Position numbers and translations under genes: made by a program. The notes beneath the pieces were generated by a model that did no database searches, was not told the origin of the DNA, and was given only the letters and a program-made list of their open reading frames with translations. From the NCBI RefSeq assembly GCF_008642235.1, contig NZ_SJEV01000001.1, positions 2,188,400-2,252,399 on the forward strand: a stretch of DNA of 64,000 bases, written 5' to 3'. This document shows, one piece after another, positions 27,225 to 35,853 of this stretch (positions are counted from its first letter, which is position 1; every line of letters starts with the position of its first letter). The DNA is from Planctomonas psychrotolerans (GTDB lineage: Bacteria > Actinomycetota > Actinomycetes > Actinomycetales > Microbacteriaceae).

Positions 27225-28033
27225 GGTCCCTGAGCCCCACGGTCCCTGAGCCTCTCGAAGGGACGCCGTCCCACGGTCCCTGAGCCTGTCGAAGGGACGC
27301 CACCCGCACGGTCCCTGCCCCAACACGGTCCCTGAGCCTGTCGAAGGGACGCGACTGGTTGCGGTCGTGTGGGGTGCGGAGGTGGCGTGCTGGGGCTCCG
27401 CCCATAGATGCCCACCGACCCCCGACCCCCGAGCCCCACCACGCCACCTCCGCCCTCAACTCCTCGGGTGGCGCCCGGTTCTCGGGGTGGACCGAGGACT
27501 CGCAGCGATACGTGCTCTCACGGTCCCTGAGCTTGTCGAAGGGACGCAAACCGCACGATCCCGTCGCTTCGACGGGCTCAGCGACCGCAAGTCGAGATCG
27601 CGACGTCCACCGACCTTCTCGGAGCGGACGCAAACCGCACGGTCCGGTCGCTTCGACAGGCTCAGCGACCGTGACTCACGATAGGAACGCTCGCTGCGTT
27701 CTCCGAAGGGACGCAACGCACACGGTCCCTGAGCTTGTCGAAGGGACGCAAACCGCACGGTCCCGTCGGTTCGACAGGCTCAGCGACCGTGACTTGAGAT
27801 CGCGACGTTCACTGCGCTTGTTGAGAGCGGACGCGACCTCCCACGGTCCCTGAGCTTGTCGAAGGGACGCTGGCCGCATTGCACCCTGTCGCTCTGACAG
27901 GCTCAGCGACCGTGACCCGCGATCGCGACGTCCACCAACCTTCTCGGAGCGGACGCAACGCACACGGTCCCTGAGCTTGTCGAAGGGACGCCGAACTCAC
28001 GGTCTTGTCGCTTCGACAGGCTCAGCGACCGTG
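27225..28033. repeat. REP-type repeat array, partly with an exact 121-bp period
   Basis: The interval 27189-28053 has no gene. It holds copies of an imperfect inverted element of the form GGTCCCTGAGC(C/T)...GTCGAAGGGAC. Early copies stand at 27241, 27275 and 27327. From 27522 on they become composite units: a forward element, a 10-20 bp spacer with CACGGTC, an inverted GCTTCGACAGGCTCAGCGACC arm, then a shared stretch GATCGCGACGTCCACC...GGAGCGGACGCAA. Forward arms at 27724, 27845 and 27966 are exactly 121 bp apart. One unit near 27640 lacks its forward arm. The long open frames across it are repeat translations, not genes. Confidence 0.93.
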
Positions 28034-28053
28034 GATCACGGGAAGGCGCGGGA

Positions 28054-29502
28054 CTAGTCGGGTGGGGTGTCGAGGTGGTCGAGGAGTCGGGTGCGGGATT
28101 TGGTCGCGGGTCGCCACGTGCCGAAGTATTCGATCCACGGCGGTGGTTTCACTTCGGGGACGCCGTGTCGCATGCGAATCTGCCACTCGGAGATGTCGAT
28201 GGTCCGGTGATGGAACCAGCACAACAGCACACCATTGTCCGTGTGGGTCGGTCCGCCGTCCCGGTCGGGGGTGACGTGGTGGATCTCGCACCAGCCGGCG
28301 GGGATGGTGCAGCCGGGGATGACGCACCCGCCGTCGCGGAGGGAGATCGCGCGTCGTTGTTGCGGGGTGAAACAGCGCTCCGGTGAACCCAGGCGCACGA
28401 TGCGTCCCTCACTCGTGAGGACGATCTTTTGGATGCCGCCGGTGCAGACCATTTGCCGTACCGTGCGCATCGAGATCGGTGCGTCGACGCGGTCGGACCA
28501 GCCGGCACCGTGCCCGGACTCGAGGTCCTCCGCCCGGACTGATACGAGCACGGTGGGTGCGGCACCGCCGATCTCGGGTGCCTGGCCGCTGCGTGCCATG
28601 GCGTCGATGATCGCGACGAAGATGTCATGCCGCTGCTGAGCCGGCGTCCGTAAGTCTTTGCCGCCTTCCGCTTCCGCGGCCGCCCGCTCCTCGTCAGACA
28701 TGAATGCGGGTGCGGTGGTGGGGGTGAGGTATGCGTCGAACAGAGTCTTCACCCGTCCTCCGGCTTCCGCCATGAGCCGGAACGAGCCGTGCAGTAAGCC
28801 GTTGCGTTCCGGACCGAACCGGAAGTCCCGGACCGCCATCGACCGGTCTTCTGCCGGGTCGAGGCCGTCGGGGTCGAGCTTCGCCTGCCACACGCACACC
28901 ATGACCCGCACCGAGTCCGCCGACGCGGGCACCGTGCTGTCGGGGCCGGTGCCGGTGGCCGCGGCGACCAATTCGGTCTCCGCTTTCCTCAGCTCGTCGA
29001 GAGAGCCGTGGGCGAGGAGCGGTGTGAGGCCCTTGGTGATGACCGTGGCGGCGTCGATGCCGATCCGGCCGTCCTCGACCGCGCCAGCGACGAGATCGAA
29101 CCGGGCGTGCGTGCGGTCGCCACCCGGGAACGGGTCGCGACGAACGTCATTGGCGAGGACTACCCGGCGGCGGGCGGTGGTGCCGGACACCTGGGTCAGC
29201 CGCTCAATGAGATCCACGGGAGTGCGGCAGCCGCGGGACACGGCAAGCCCACGCGCGCCGCGGGACGGGCGGGAACGGTCCGCGACTTCGCCCGCCAGGA
29301 CGACGCGCAACGCGTCGACGCGACGTCCGAGACGCTCGACCTCGGCCACCAGCGCCACCGTGTCCTCGTCGGAAAGATTTGGGACGGTGGTGCACGGGAG
29401 TGCGTTCGCGCACTCGTCCGCAAGCGTCCGAATCCGCGCGACCGGATCACCTTCAATGGACGGTTGCTGCCGGCCCGAGGCCTTCGTGGGCGAGGGATTC
29501 AT
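28054..29502 (-). CDS. DUF222 / HNH endonuclease domain protein (13E12-type)
   Basis: 482 residues. The DUF222 domain covers about residues 30-330. The C-terminal HNH nuclease core is GCVIPGCTIPAGWCEIHHVTPDRDGG, then THTDNGVLLCWFHH, with cysteines placed for a structural zinc. The end KPPPWIEYFGTWRP is a family hallmark. Such proteins are abundant and often multi-copy in actinobacterial genomes; their role is unsettled and a homing or mobile nature is often suspected. It is bounded by repeat arrays on both sides, and a collapsed paralogue lies at 3720-4355. The start ATG follows GATAGT by 6 nt. Confidence 0.92.
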   Translation of the reverse strand: MNPSPTKASGRQQPSIEGDPVARIRTLADECANALPCTTVPNLSDEDTVALVAEVERLGRRVDALRVVLAGEVADRSRPSRGARGLAVSRGCRTPVDLIERLTQVSGTTARRRVVLANDVRRDPFPGGDRTHARFDLVAGAVEDGRIGIDAATVITKGLTPLLAHGSLDELRKAETELVAAATGTGPDSTVPASADSVRVMVCVWQAKLDPDGLDPAEDRSMAVRDFRFGPERNGLLHGSFRLMAEAGGRVKTLFDAYLTPTTAPAFMSDEERAAAEAEGGKDLRTPAQQRHDIFVAIIDAMARSGQAPEIGGAAPTVLVSVRAEDLESGHGAGWSDRVDAPISMRTVRQMVCTGGIQKIVLTSEGRIVRLGSPERCFTPQQRRAISLRDGGCVIPGCTIPAGWCEIHHVTPDRDGGPTHTDNGVLLCWFHHRTIDISEWQIRMRHGVPEVKPPPWIEYFGTWRPATKSRTRLLDHLDTPPD

Positions 29503-29508
29503 ACACGT

Positions 29509-29514
29509 ACTATC
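29509..29514 (-). promoter_or_regulatory. -10 box for a leaderless DUF222/HNH mRNA
   Basis: GATAGT on the minus strand, 6 nt before the ATG at 29502. Confidence 0.45.
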
Positions 29515-29616
29515 GCACGCACATACGACATTCTCGCCCGGAAGTTCGAGCCGATCAGTGGCCGTTTCGCGGTCGAGCTTGTGGAGGAGAAGAGGGGGTG
29601 GTCGACGGCGCCTTAT

Positions 29617-29845
29617 GTCCCTTCGACAGGCTCAGGGACCGAGTGGTCGGGTTCCTGCGACGGGCTCGGGGAGCGTGGGGTGGCGTCCCTTCGACAGGCT
29701 CAGGGACCGAGTGGTCGAGTTCCTGCGAAGGGCTCGGGGAGCGTGGAGTTGGACCCCCTTTGACGGGCGCGGGGAGCGTGTGGTGGCCTCCCTTCGACGA
29801 GCTTAGGGACCGCGCGGGTGCGTTCCTTCGACAGGGTCAGGGACC
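29617..29845. repeat. REP-type repeats in the opposite orientation
   Basis: The gap 29503-29916 holds no gene. Clean inverted-orientation elements (GTCCCTTCGAC...CTCAGGGACC) stand at 29617-29640 and 29685-29708, degenerate ones near 29788 and 29822, and eroded versions (GCGACGGGCTCGGGGAGC type) between. Their orientation is the reverse of the forward arms on the other side of the DUF222/HNH gene. Confidence 0.88.
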
Positions 29846-29916
29846 GCCGGGGGCTTGCGCCCCCGCGACGGGCGCTGCGGCCGCGGGCGCAGCACCCGAC
29901 GCGGACGGCGGGGCGC

Positions 29917-30870
29917 TCAGTCGGCGTCGGGGAGGGGAACGACGTTGCGCAGCTCCCGCCCGTCGAGGTACGCGGCCAGCTGCTCCTGGATGAAACCGAC
30001 CGCGCCGAGCGGACGACCGCCCGCGGCGTGCGGCGTGATGATGAGATTCGGCTGATCCCACAGCGGCGACTCCGCGGGGAGCGGCTCCACGGAGGTGACG
30101 TCGAGAGCGGCACCGCCGAGAGTGCCGGCGCGGAGTTCCGCGAGCAGGGCATCCTCGTCGACGGTGCTGCCGCGTCCCACGTTCACGACCCAGGCGTGGT
30201 CGGGGAGGAGAGCGAGCCGCTCGGCATCGAGAGCCTTTTCGGTGCTCGGGCCCGAGGGCAGGATCATCACCAGCACGTCGGTGTTCGGCAGCTCGGCGTT
30301 CAGGTCCTCGGTGGCGATGACGCGGTAGCCGTCCTGCTCCCGAGCCGATGTGGCGGCGCCGGTGACCGTGGCGCCGAGCGCCTCGAGGTGCGGCGCGAGG
30401 CTGGTCGCGATGCTGCCGAAGCCCCAGACGAGCACGCGCGCACCCCGCAGGGTGCTGAACAGGCCCGGGCTCGGCTCGCGCTGCGGTCCGCCGATCTCGC
30501 TCGCCCAGCGATGGCCGATCTGCGCGCGCACGAGCGTGTGCAATCGGCGGGCCGCGGCGAGGGTGAGGGCGAGCGCGTGCTCGGCCACGGGGAGGTCGTG
30601 CAGCGAGCTTCCGGATGTCAGGACGACGTCGCGGGAGAAGCCCGCCTTCATGGCGGCGTCGGTGCCGGCCGACAGCATCTGCACCCACTTCACGTTCGTG
30701 AGGCGTGAGGCGGCGTCGCGGAGGTCATCCTGTCCCCACACGACGAGCACCTCGGCGTCCTCGTGCTCCGCGGCGATCGGCTCCGCCGGGTCGTAGTGCA
30801 CGAATCTGACGCCGTCCTGCGGCGGGATGTCGAGCTCGGTCGTGGTGGGCAGCATTACCTTGACGTTCAT
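29917..30870 (-). CDS. D-isomer-specific 2-hydroxyacid dehydrogenase
   Basis: 317 residues. The NAD-binding domain opens with RVLVWGFGSIATSLAPHLEALG. Catalytic residues are seen as Arg in VVNVGRGSTVDEDAL, Glu in VTSVEPLPAESPLWDQPN, and His in LIITPHAAGG. The N-terminal part has SLHDLPVAEHALALTLAAAR. It reduces a 2-ketoacid or oxidises the D-2-hydroxyacid. ATG 30870 has AGGAGG 5 nt upstream. It diverges from the galactonate dehydratase gene, so it may take part in sugar-acid metabolism, but this is only context. Confidence 0.9.
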   Translation of the reverse strand: MNVKVMLPTTTELDIPPQDGVRFVHYDPAEPIAAEHEDAEVLVVWGQDDLRDAASRLTNVKWVQMLSAGTDAAMKAGFSRDVVLTSGSSLHDLPVAEHALALTLAAARRLHTLVRAQIGHRWASEIGGPQREPSPGLFSTLRGARVLVWGFGSIATSLAPHLEALGATVTGAATSAREQDGYRVIATEDLNAELPNTDVLVMILPSGPSTEKALDAERLALLPDHAWVVNVGRGSTVDEDALLAELRAGTLGGAALDVTSVEPLPAESPLWDQPNLIITPHAAGGRPLGAVGFIQEQLAAYLDGRELRNVVPLPDAD

Positions 30871-31277
30871 CGTGCCTCCTGGGGGACGTCGCTGGGGGAA
30901 GTCGGCTGGGGAGTCGGCGCCGTGCTCGGCGCCGAGCTCCGTCAACTCTTCCACGGTTGCACCGGTCGACGTCGGGACGGGCCCGGATCGGCGGGACGAC
31001 CACGGATCGGGACGCAGACGGGACGCATCCGGAGCGCCGGAACGCACGCGAAACGCTGAGGTCGGCCCCCGGTGTTCCGGCATTCTGTGCCAGCATCGAG
31101 GAGGCGCATCCCTGGCGGCTGCCGTGATGCCGCTCGAAACGCCGAGGATGACCGCCCTGCTCGCGCAGAGGTGTCGCCGAACCACGCCGGACGACCTGCG
31201 AGCGCAGGAGCACGGTGACGCACGTGAACTGGGTGACGGCCTCGCCGCCGCCACCGCCGCAACGAAGGGGTAGACGT
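30871..31277. other. Divergent intergenic region between the hydroxyacid dehydrogenase and dgoD
   Basis: 407 bp with no convincing gene. It contains a 12-bp perfect palindrome CTCGGCGCCGAG (30925-30936), which could be an operator, and a GTTGAC (minus strand) beside it, but no good -10 box on either side. A half-match to the LacI motif (GCAACCG on the minus strand, near 30955) is too weak to call. Confidence 0.5.
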
Positions 31278-32495
31278 ATGGCGACCGAGATCGACGACCC
31301 GGCCGAGGTGGCCGACGAATCGGGCCCCGAGCTCGCGAGCGGATCCGGGCTCCGGATCACCCGCGTCGAGACGTTCCTCGTGCCGCCCCGGTGGCTGTTC
31401 GTGCGCGTGGAGACCGACTCCGGCGTGGTGGGGTGGGGCGAACCCGTGGTGGAGGGCCGCGCCGAAACGGTGCGCACCGCCGTGGAGCAGCTCTCCGAGC
31501 TGCTGATGGGACAGGACCCGCTTCGCATCGCCGACCTCTGGCAGCTGATGACGAAGGGGTCGTTCTACCGTGGTGGTCCGATCCTCTCGAGCGCCGTGTC
31601 CGGGCTCGACCAGGCGCTGTGGGACATCGCGGGAAAGCACCTCGGCGTGCCGGTGCACCAGCTGCTCGGTGGTCACGTGCGCGACCGCATCCGGATGTAC
31701 GGCTGGGTGGGCGGCGACGACCCCGCGGAGGTCGCCGACGCCATCTCCGCCCAGCTCGCCGTGGGCCTCACCGCCGTGAAGATGAACGCGAGCGGCCGGA
31801 TGAGTCCGATCGGCAGCGTCGCCGAGATCGACGCGGTGGTCGACCGGGTGGCCGCCGCCCGCTCCGTGCTCGGCCCGCACCGTGATGTGGCCGTCGACTT
31901 CCACGGGCGCTTCACCATGGCGAACGCCCGCCGTGTGGCGCCGCTGCTCGAGCCGTTCCGGCCGTTCTTCCTCGAGGAGCCCATGGTGCCGGAGAACTCG
32001 CACCTCATCGGCGAGCTCACCCGCCTCACCTCCACGCCGATCGCCACAGGGGAGCGGCTCTACAGCCGCCAGGAGTTCCTGCCCGTACTGCAGGCGGGCA
32101 TCGCCGTCGCTCAACCCGACCTGTCGCACGCCGGTGGCATCACCGAGGTGATGAAGATCGCGTCCCTCGCCGAGATCTTCGACGTGCAACTCGCTCCGCA
32201 CTGCCCGCTCGGTCCCATCGCGCTCGCGTCGTGCCTGCAGGTGGGCTTCGCCACGCCGAACTACCTCATCCAGGAGCAGAGCATCGGCATCCACTACAAC
32301 CAGGGCGCCGAGGTGCTCGACTACGTGCTGGACCGCACACCGCTCAAGTTCGTCGACGGCAACGTCGAGCGGCTGACCGCGCCGGGTCTCGGCCTCGAGA
32401 TCGACGAGCGAGCCGTGCGCGACGCCGACGCGCGCGGGCACGCGTGGCGCTCGCCGACCTGGCGCCACGACAACGGCGCGTACGCCGAGTGGTGA
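31278..32495 (+). CDS. dgoD: D-galactonate dehydratase family enolase-superfamily enzyme
   Basis: 405 residues. Mandelate-racemase-group enzyme with the DgoD-like start RITRVETFLVPPRWLFVRVET and GVVGWGEPVVEGRAETV. Metal ligands and bases are visible in order: VAVDFHGRFTM (Asp and His), FFLEEPM (Glu), PIATGERLYSRQEF (Glu), AQPDLSHAGGITEVMKIA (Asp), and LAPHCPLGPIALASCLQV (His). It removes water from D-galactonate to give 2-keto-3-deoxygalactonate. The first 20 residues are an acidic extension. The next two genes supply an aldolase and a KDG-type kinase, completing the pathway. Confidence 0.87.
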   Translation: MATEIDDPAEVADESGPELASGSGLRITRVETFLVPPRWLFVRVETDSGVVGWGEPVVEGRAETVRTAVEQLSELLMGQDPLRIADLWQLMTKGSFYRGGPILSSAVSGLDQALWDIAGKHLGVPVHQLLGGHVRDRIRMYGWVGGDDPAEVADAISAQLAVGLTAVKMNASGRMSPIGSVAEIDAVVDRVAAARSVLGPHRDVAVDFHGRFTMANARRVAPLLEPFRPFFLEEPMVPENSHLIGELTRLTSTPIATGERLYSRQEFLPVLQAGIAVAQPDLSHAGGITEVMKIASLAEIFDVQLAPHCPLGPIALASCLQVGFATPNYLIQEQSIGIHYNQGAEVLDYVLDRTPLKFVDGNVERLTAPGLGLEIDERAVRDADARGHAWRSPTWRHDNGAYAEW

Positions 32496-32574
32496 CCGCG
32501 TCCGATCCGCGCCACGGCGTCCTGCTCGCACAAGGCCGCCCCGCTCCCACCTCCACCGACGACAGGACATCTTC

Positions 32575-33243
32575 ATGACTTCGCCCAGCGGAACCCCCGC
32601 CCCGTTCCTCGACGGGCTCACCGATGCCCGGCTGCTCGCCATCCTGCGCGGCAGCAGCGCGGCCGCGACGGTCGACACGGCCCTGACCCTGCTCGACGAG
32701 GGATTCCGCTATCTTGAGGTCTCCCTGAACACCGAGAACGCCCTCGACGTGATCGCCCAGGTGGCCGCGCGAGCGCCGTCGGGTGCCACGATCGGGGCGG
32801 GGACCGTGCTCAGCGCGGACGACGTGCGACGGGTGCGAGATGCCGGTGGGTCGTTCATCGTGACGCCGGTCATCGCCGACAGCGTCGCCGAGGGCGCGAG
32901 CCTCGGCATGCCTGTCCTGGCCGGCGCTCTCACCCCCTCCGAGGCACTGCAGGGGATGTCGCTGGGCGCCACCGCCATCAAGTTGTTCCCCGTGTCGATC
33001 GGTGGCCCGGCCTACCTCTCCGCCGTGCGCGACCCGCTGCCGCATATCCCCTTCATCCCCGTGGGGGGCGTGACCGCCGATCTCGCGGGTGACTACTTCG
33101 CTCGCGGAGCCGTGGCCGTGGGACTCGGCAGCCCGCTGATCGGCGATGCCGCCGCCGGTGGCAGCCTCGACGACCTGCGGACCCGCGCCCGGCAGTTCCT
33201 GAGCGTCGCCGAGCGCAGCCGTCCGGCATCGGACGCCTCCTGA
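32575..33243 (+). CDS. eda: 2-keto-3-deoxy-6-phosphogluconate/galactonate aldolase
   Basis: 222 residues, class I KDPG aldolase of normal length. Catalytic Glu in RYLEVSLNTENAL, the loop IGAGTVLSADDVRRV, FIVTPVIADSV, and the Schiff-base lysine in GATAIKLFPVSIGGPAYL. The C-terminal phosphate site is FIPVGGVTADLAGDYFARGAVAVGLGS. It splits KDPG or KDPGal into pyruvate and glyceraldehyde 3-phosphate. The next gene, a kinase, overlaps its stop (TGATG). Confidence 0.93.
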   Translation: MTSPSGTPAPFLDGLTDARLLAILRGSSAAATVDTALTLLDEGFRYLEVSLNTENALDVIAQVAARAPSGATIGAGTVLSADDVRRVRDAGGSFIVTPVIADSVAEGASLGMPVLAGALTPSEALQGMSLGATAIKLFPVSIGGPAYLSAVRDPLPHIPFIPVGGVTADLAGDYFARGAVAVGLGSPLIGDAAAGGSLDDLRTRARQFLSVAERSRPASDAS

Positions 33244-34235
33244 TGCGGGCGAACGACGCCGGGCTCGGCGGCGAATCCACCCGAACGGACGTTCTCACCC
33301 TCGGCGAGTCCATGGCTTCGATCCGCGCCTCGGGACTGCTCCGGCACGGTGGCTCCATGTCGATGTCGCTCGGGGGAGCGGAGAGCAACGTGGCCATCGC
33401 CCTGTCCCGGCTCGGCCATCGGGCCCGCTGGCTGGGGCGGGTGGGTGACGACGAGTTCGGCGCGTTCATCGCCCGCACGCTGCGCGCGGAGGGGGTGCTC
33501 GGGTCGCCGCTCGTCGATCCCGACCGACCGACGGGCGTGATGTTCCTCGAGTCCCGCATCGCCGACATCTCCCGGGTGGCGTACTACCGCGCCGGATCCG
33601 CAGGGTCCGCGATCAGCGCGGCGGATGTGACGGCCGCTCTCGCCGACCCGCCGCGCATCCTGCACGTGACCGGCATCACACCCGCGCTGTCGGAAGACGC
33701 GGCGGACGCCTGCCTCACCGCCGTGCGCGACGCGCGGGCGGCCGGGGTGCTCGTGTCGTTCGACGTGAACTTCCGCTCCAAGCTGTGGTCGTCCGACGAC
33801 GCGCGCCCGGTGCTCCGCGATATCGCCGAGCACGCCGACATCCTGATCGCCTCCGACGATGAACTCCCGCTCGTGGCGAGTGGAACCGGGCCGGGAACCG
33901 CCGACGAGACGGAGGTCGTGCACGACCTGCATGCGCGTGGCGTGGGCCAGGTGGTGATCAAGCGCGGCGCCGACGGTGCAACGGCCTGGGTGGACGGTGC
34001 GCCGACGAGCGCGCCCGCGCGACCGGTGACCGTGATCGACACGGTGGGAGCCGGTGACGCGTTCACCGCGGGCTACCTGTCGGCCGTGCTCGACGGGATG
34101 ACCGTGGCCGAGCGACTCGACCGCGGCGTGGTGCTCGGCGCGTTCGCCGTGAGCGCGTCCGGCGACTGGGAGGCGTTGCCGACCCGAGCCGAGCTCGGCC
34201 TGCTCGACCGCGCCGTCGGCAGCACCATCCGCTGA
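33243..34235 (+). CDS. kdgK: PfkB family 2-keto-3-deoxygluconate/galactonate kinase
   Basis: 330 residues. Ribokinase-fold motifs: LTLGESMASIRASG, GGAESNVAIALSRLG (motif 1), VSFDVNFRSKLW, and the catalytic motif 2 DTVGAGDAFTAGYLSAVLDG. It phosphorylates KDG-like ketoacids at C6, feeding the aldolase just upstream. It also fits the product of the uxaC-uxuB-manD genes at 40.2-44.3 kb, so one kinase may serve both routes. A cluster of repeats follows. Confidence 0.87.
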   Translation: MRANDAGLGGESTRTDVLTLGESMASIRASGLLRHGGSMSMSLGGAESNVAIALSRLGHRARWLGRVGDDEFGAFIARTLRAEGVLGSPLVDPDRPTGVMFLESRIADISRVAYYRAGSAGSAISAADVTAALADPPRILHVTGITPALSEDAADACLTAVRDARAAGVLVSFDVNFRSKLWSSDDARPVLRDIAEHADILIASDDELPLVASGTGPGTADETEVVHDLHARGVGQVVIKRGADGATAWVDGAPTSAPARPVTVIDTVGAGDAFTAGYLSAVLDGMTVAERLDRGVVLGAFAVSASGDWEALPTRAELGLLDRAVGSTIR

Positions 34236-34241
34236 CGACGC

Positions 34242-34469
34242 GGTCCCGGAGCCTGTCGAAGGGTGGTCCCGGTGCCTGTCGAGGGTGGTCCCTGAGCCTG
34301 TCGAAGGGCGGTCCCTGAGCCTGTCGAAGGGCGGTCCTCGGGCCCGTCGAGGGCGGTCCCTGAGCCTGTCGAAGGGTGGTCCTCGAGCCTGTCGAAGGTG
34401 GTCCCTGAGCCTGTCGAAGGTGGTCCCTGAGCCTGTCGAAGGGTGGTCCCTGAGCCTGTCGAAGGGCGG
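34242..34469 (+). repeat. Head-to-tail REP array, about ten units of 22-24 bp
   Basis: Ten consecutive copies, all in the same orientation, of GGTCCCTGAGCCTGTCGAAGG with small changes (for example GGTCCTCGGGCCCGTCGAGG). Unlike the other arrays it has no inverted arms and almost no spacer. The open frame across it that repeats SLSLSKG is an artefact. The 70 bp after the array to the gluconokinase start includes TACCCT, a possible -10 box. Confidence 0.95.
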
Positions 34470-34537
34470 GGTCCGCGCGGCGTTCGCTACCCTAGGGGGC
34501 GAACCCGACCACGCGCTGCAATGAGGAGCCGACACGA

Positions 34538-35068
34538 GTGAGTACTTCCACCATCCCTCCCATCGTCGTGATGGGGGTGTCCGGATCGGGCAAGTCCACG
34601 GTCGGTCTCGACCTGGCGGAGGAGCTGGGAGCCTCGTTCATCGACGGCGACGACCTGCACCCGCCGGCCAACAAGGCGAAGATGGCCGCCGGGCATCCGC
34701 TGGATGACGACGACCGCTGGCCGTGGCTGGACGCGATCGGCGCGGTGCTCGCCACCCGCGACGACCAGGGCTACCCGCCCATCGTCGCCTGCTCCGCGCT
34801 CAAGCGCGTGTACCGCGATCGACTGCGGGCCGCGGCCCCCGGCACCGTCTTCGTGCACCTCCATGGTTCGGCGGAACTGCTCTCGTCCCGCCTCGGGCCG
34901 CGGATGCACGAGTACATGCCGGCCACGCTGCTCGGCTCCCAACTCGACACGCTGCAGCCTCTCGATGAGGACGAGGAGGGCGTGGTGGTCGACATCGCGC
35001 CGCTTCCCCCCGAGGTCACGGCGAACGCCATCGCGGGACTCCGCACCCTGCTGTCCTCGTCCGCCTGA
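34538..35068 (+). CDS. gntK: Gluconokinase
   Basis: 176 residues, typical GntK size. P-loop VMGVSGSGKSTVGLDLAEELG, then the substrate segment FIDGDDLHPPANKAKMAAGHPLDDDDRWPWL, ACSALKRVYRDRLR, and the lid FVHLHGSAELLSSRLGPR. It makes 6-phosphogluconate, the substrate of Gnd encoded at 20784. GAGGAG precedes the GTG. No gluconate permease is next to it in the window. Confidence 0.96.
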   Translation: MSTSTIPPIVVMGVSGSGKSTVGLDLAEELGASFIDGDDLHPPANKAKMAAGHPLDDDDRWPWLDAIGAVLATRDDQGYPPIVACSALKRVYRDRLRAAAPGTVFVHLHGSAELLSSRLGPRMHEYMPATLLGSQLDTLQPLDEDEEGVVVDIAPLPPEVTANAIAGLRTLLSSSA

Positions 35069-35218
35069 GGCGCCTCGCGAACCGGCCGGCGGCACCGGCA
35101 GGTTGTCGGCGAGTCGTCTTCCAGCGGCTACGAACCGATCGGATCTTCCGTGCCACCGAGCCGGGGAACTATCATTCGAAGCACTCAATCGAGCAGCATC
35201 TGGCAACGGGAGTTCGCC

Positions 35219-35545
35219 ATGGAAGATCGTTCATCGGATGACGCGGGCGCCATCACTCTGGTGGTCACCATCCCGATCAAACCCGACTTCGAGCGGGAGT
35301 TCCTCGAAGCCGCCCATCAGCTGACGGAGAAGGTTCGCGAGAACGAACCGGACACCGTGCACTTCAGCCTGAACAGACACCCGACGGAGACGAGCACGTT
35401 CGTCTTCGTCGAGGTCTACCGGGACTCGGCTGCACTGCACATGCACCAGGAGTCAGAGTATTTGGCGGCAGCGGTGGCACGGCTTCCCGAGTGGCTGGCC
35501 GGTTCTCCCGAGGAGTTGCAATTGTCGCAGGTCGCCTTCCGATGA
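35219..35545 (+). CDS. Antibiotic biosynthesis monooxygenase (ABM) domain protein
   Basis: 108 residues, a single dimeric ferredoxin-like ABM domain: VVTIPIKPDFEREFLEAAHQLTEKVRENEPDTVHFSLNRHPTETSTFVFVEVYRDSAALHMHQESEYLAAAVARLPEWL. The His/Glu pattern of HMHQESEYL is usual. YgiN-like members act as quinol monooxygenases, but many have no known reaction. ATG 35219 is preferred to the upstream ATG at 35150 because GGGAG stands 6 nt before it and the fold begins right after. Confidence 0.85.
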   Translation: MEDRSSDDAGAITLVVTIPIKPDFEREFLEAAHQLTEKVRENEPDTVHFSLNRHPTETSTFVFVEVYRDSAALHMHQESEYLAAAVARLPEWLAGSPEELQLSQVAFR

Positions 35546-35737
35546 AGGTCCGGCACCGGCTGCCGCCTGCTCCGGCTGTCTCCGACGCTGTATTCAGGCG
35601 CTGAGGACGTCTCGCTTCCGCCTCTCCAGATTGTCGTCGCACATTCACCAGTTCGAGAGTGTTCAGAGGCGTTGAGGCGCGTCGGACGTGCGCCGGCTTT
35701 CGGGCTGCCCGACCTTGGGGGACCCGTCCGGTGTGCG

Positions 35738-35778
35738 TTGACAATCGGTTGCCAGATCGTTCGACCGCGGCCTATAGT
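35738..35778 (+). promoter_or_regulatory. Promoter with overlapping LacI-type operator, upstream of the isomerase/dehydrogenase operon
   Basis: The gap 35546-35853 has no gene. A -35 TTGCCA (35749-35754) and -10 TATAGT (35773-35778) are 18 bp apart. Overlapping the -35 is GACAATCGGTTGCC (35740-35753), the reverse complement of the motif also found at 40167 and 47297. A repressor here would block polymerase. Confidence 0.7.
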
Positions 35779-35853
35779 GAACACCGAGGCCGAGCCGGAC
35801 CACGTCGTCCGCAGGTTCCCGATGTCGTGAACGATCCGGAGGAGCGAACTCTA

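Noticed and set aside
27225-28033. CRISPR array
   Set aside because: The repeats come in forward and inverted forms, the spacers are themselves repeated, and no cas gene is present.
30827-31273. 149-residue plus-strand ORF in the dgoD divergent region
   Set aside because: It starts antisense within the hydroxyacid dehydrogenase gene, ends just before dgoD, and shows no recognisable domain or ribosome binding site.
34285-34524. 79-residue ORF with SLSLSKG repeats
   Set aside because: It is a translation of the head-to-tail repeat array and has no independent start signal.
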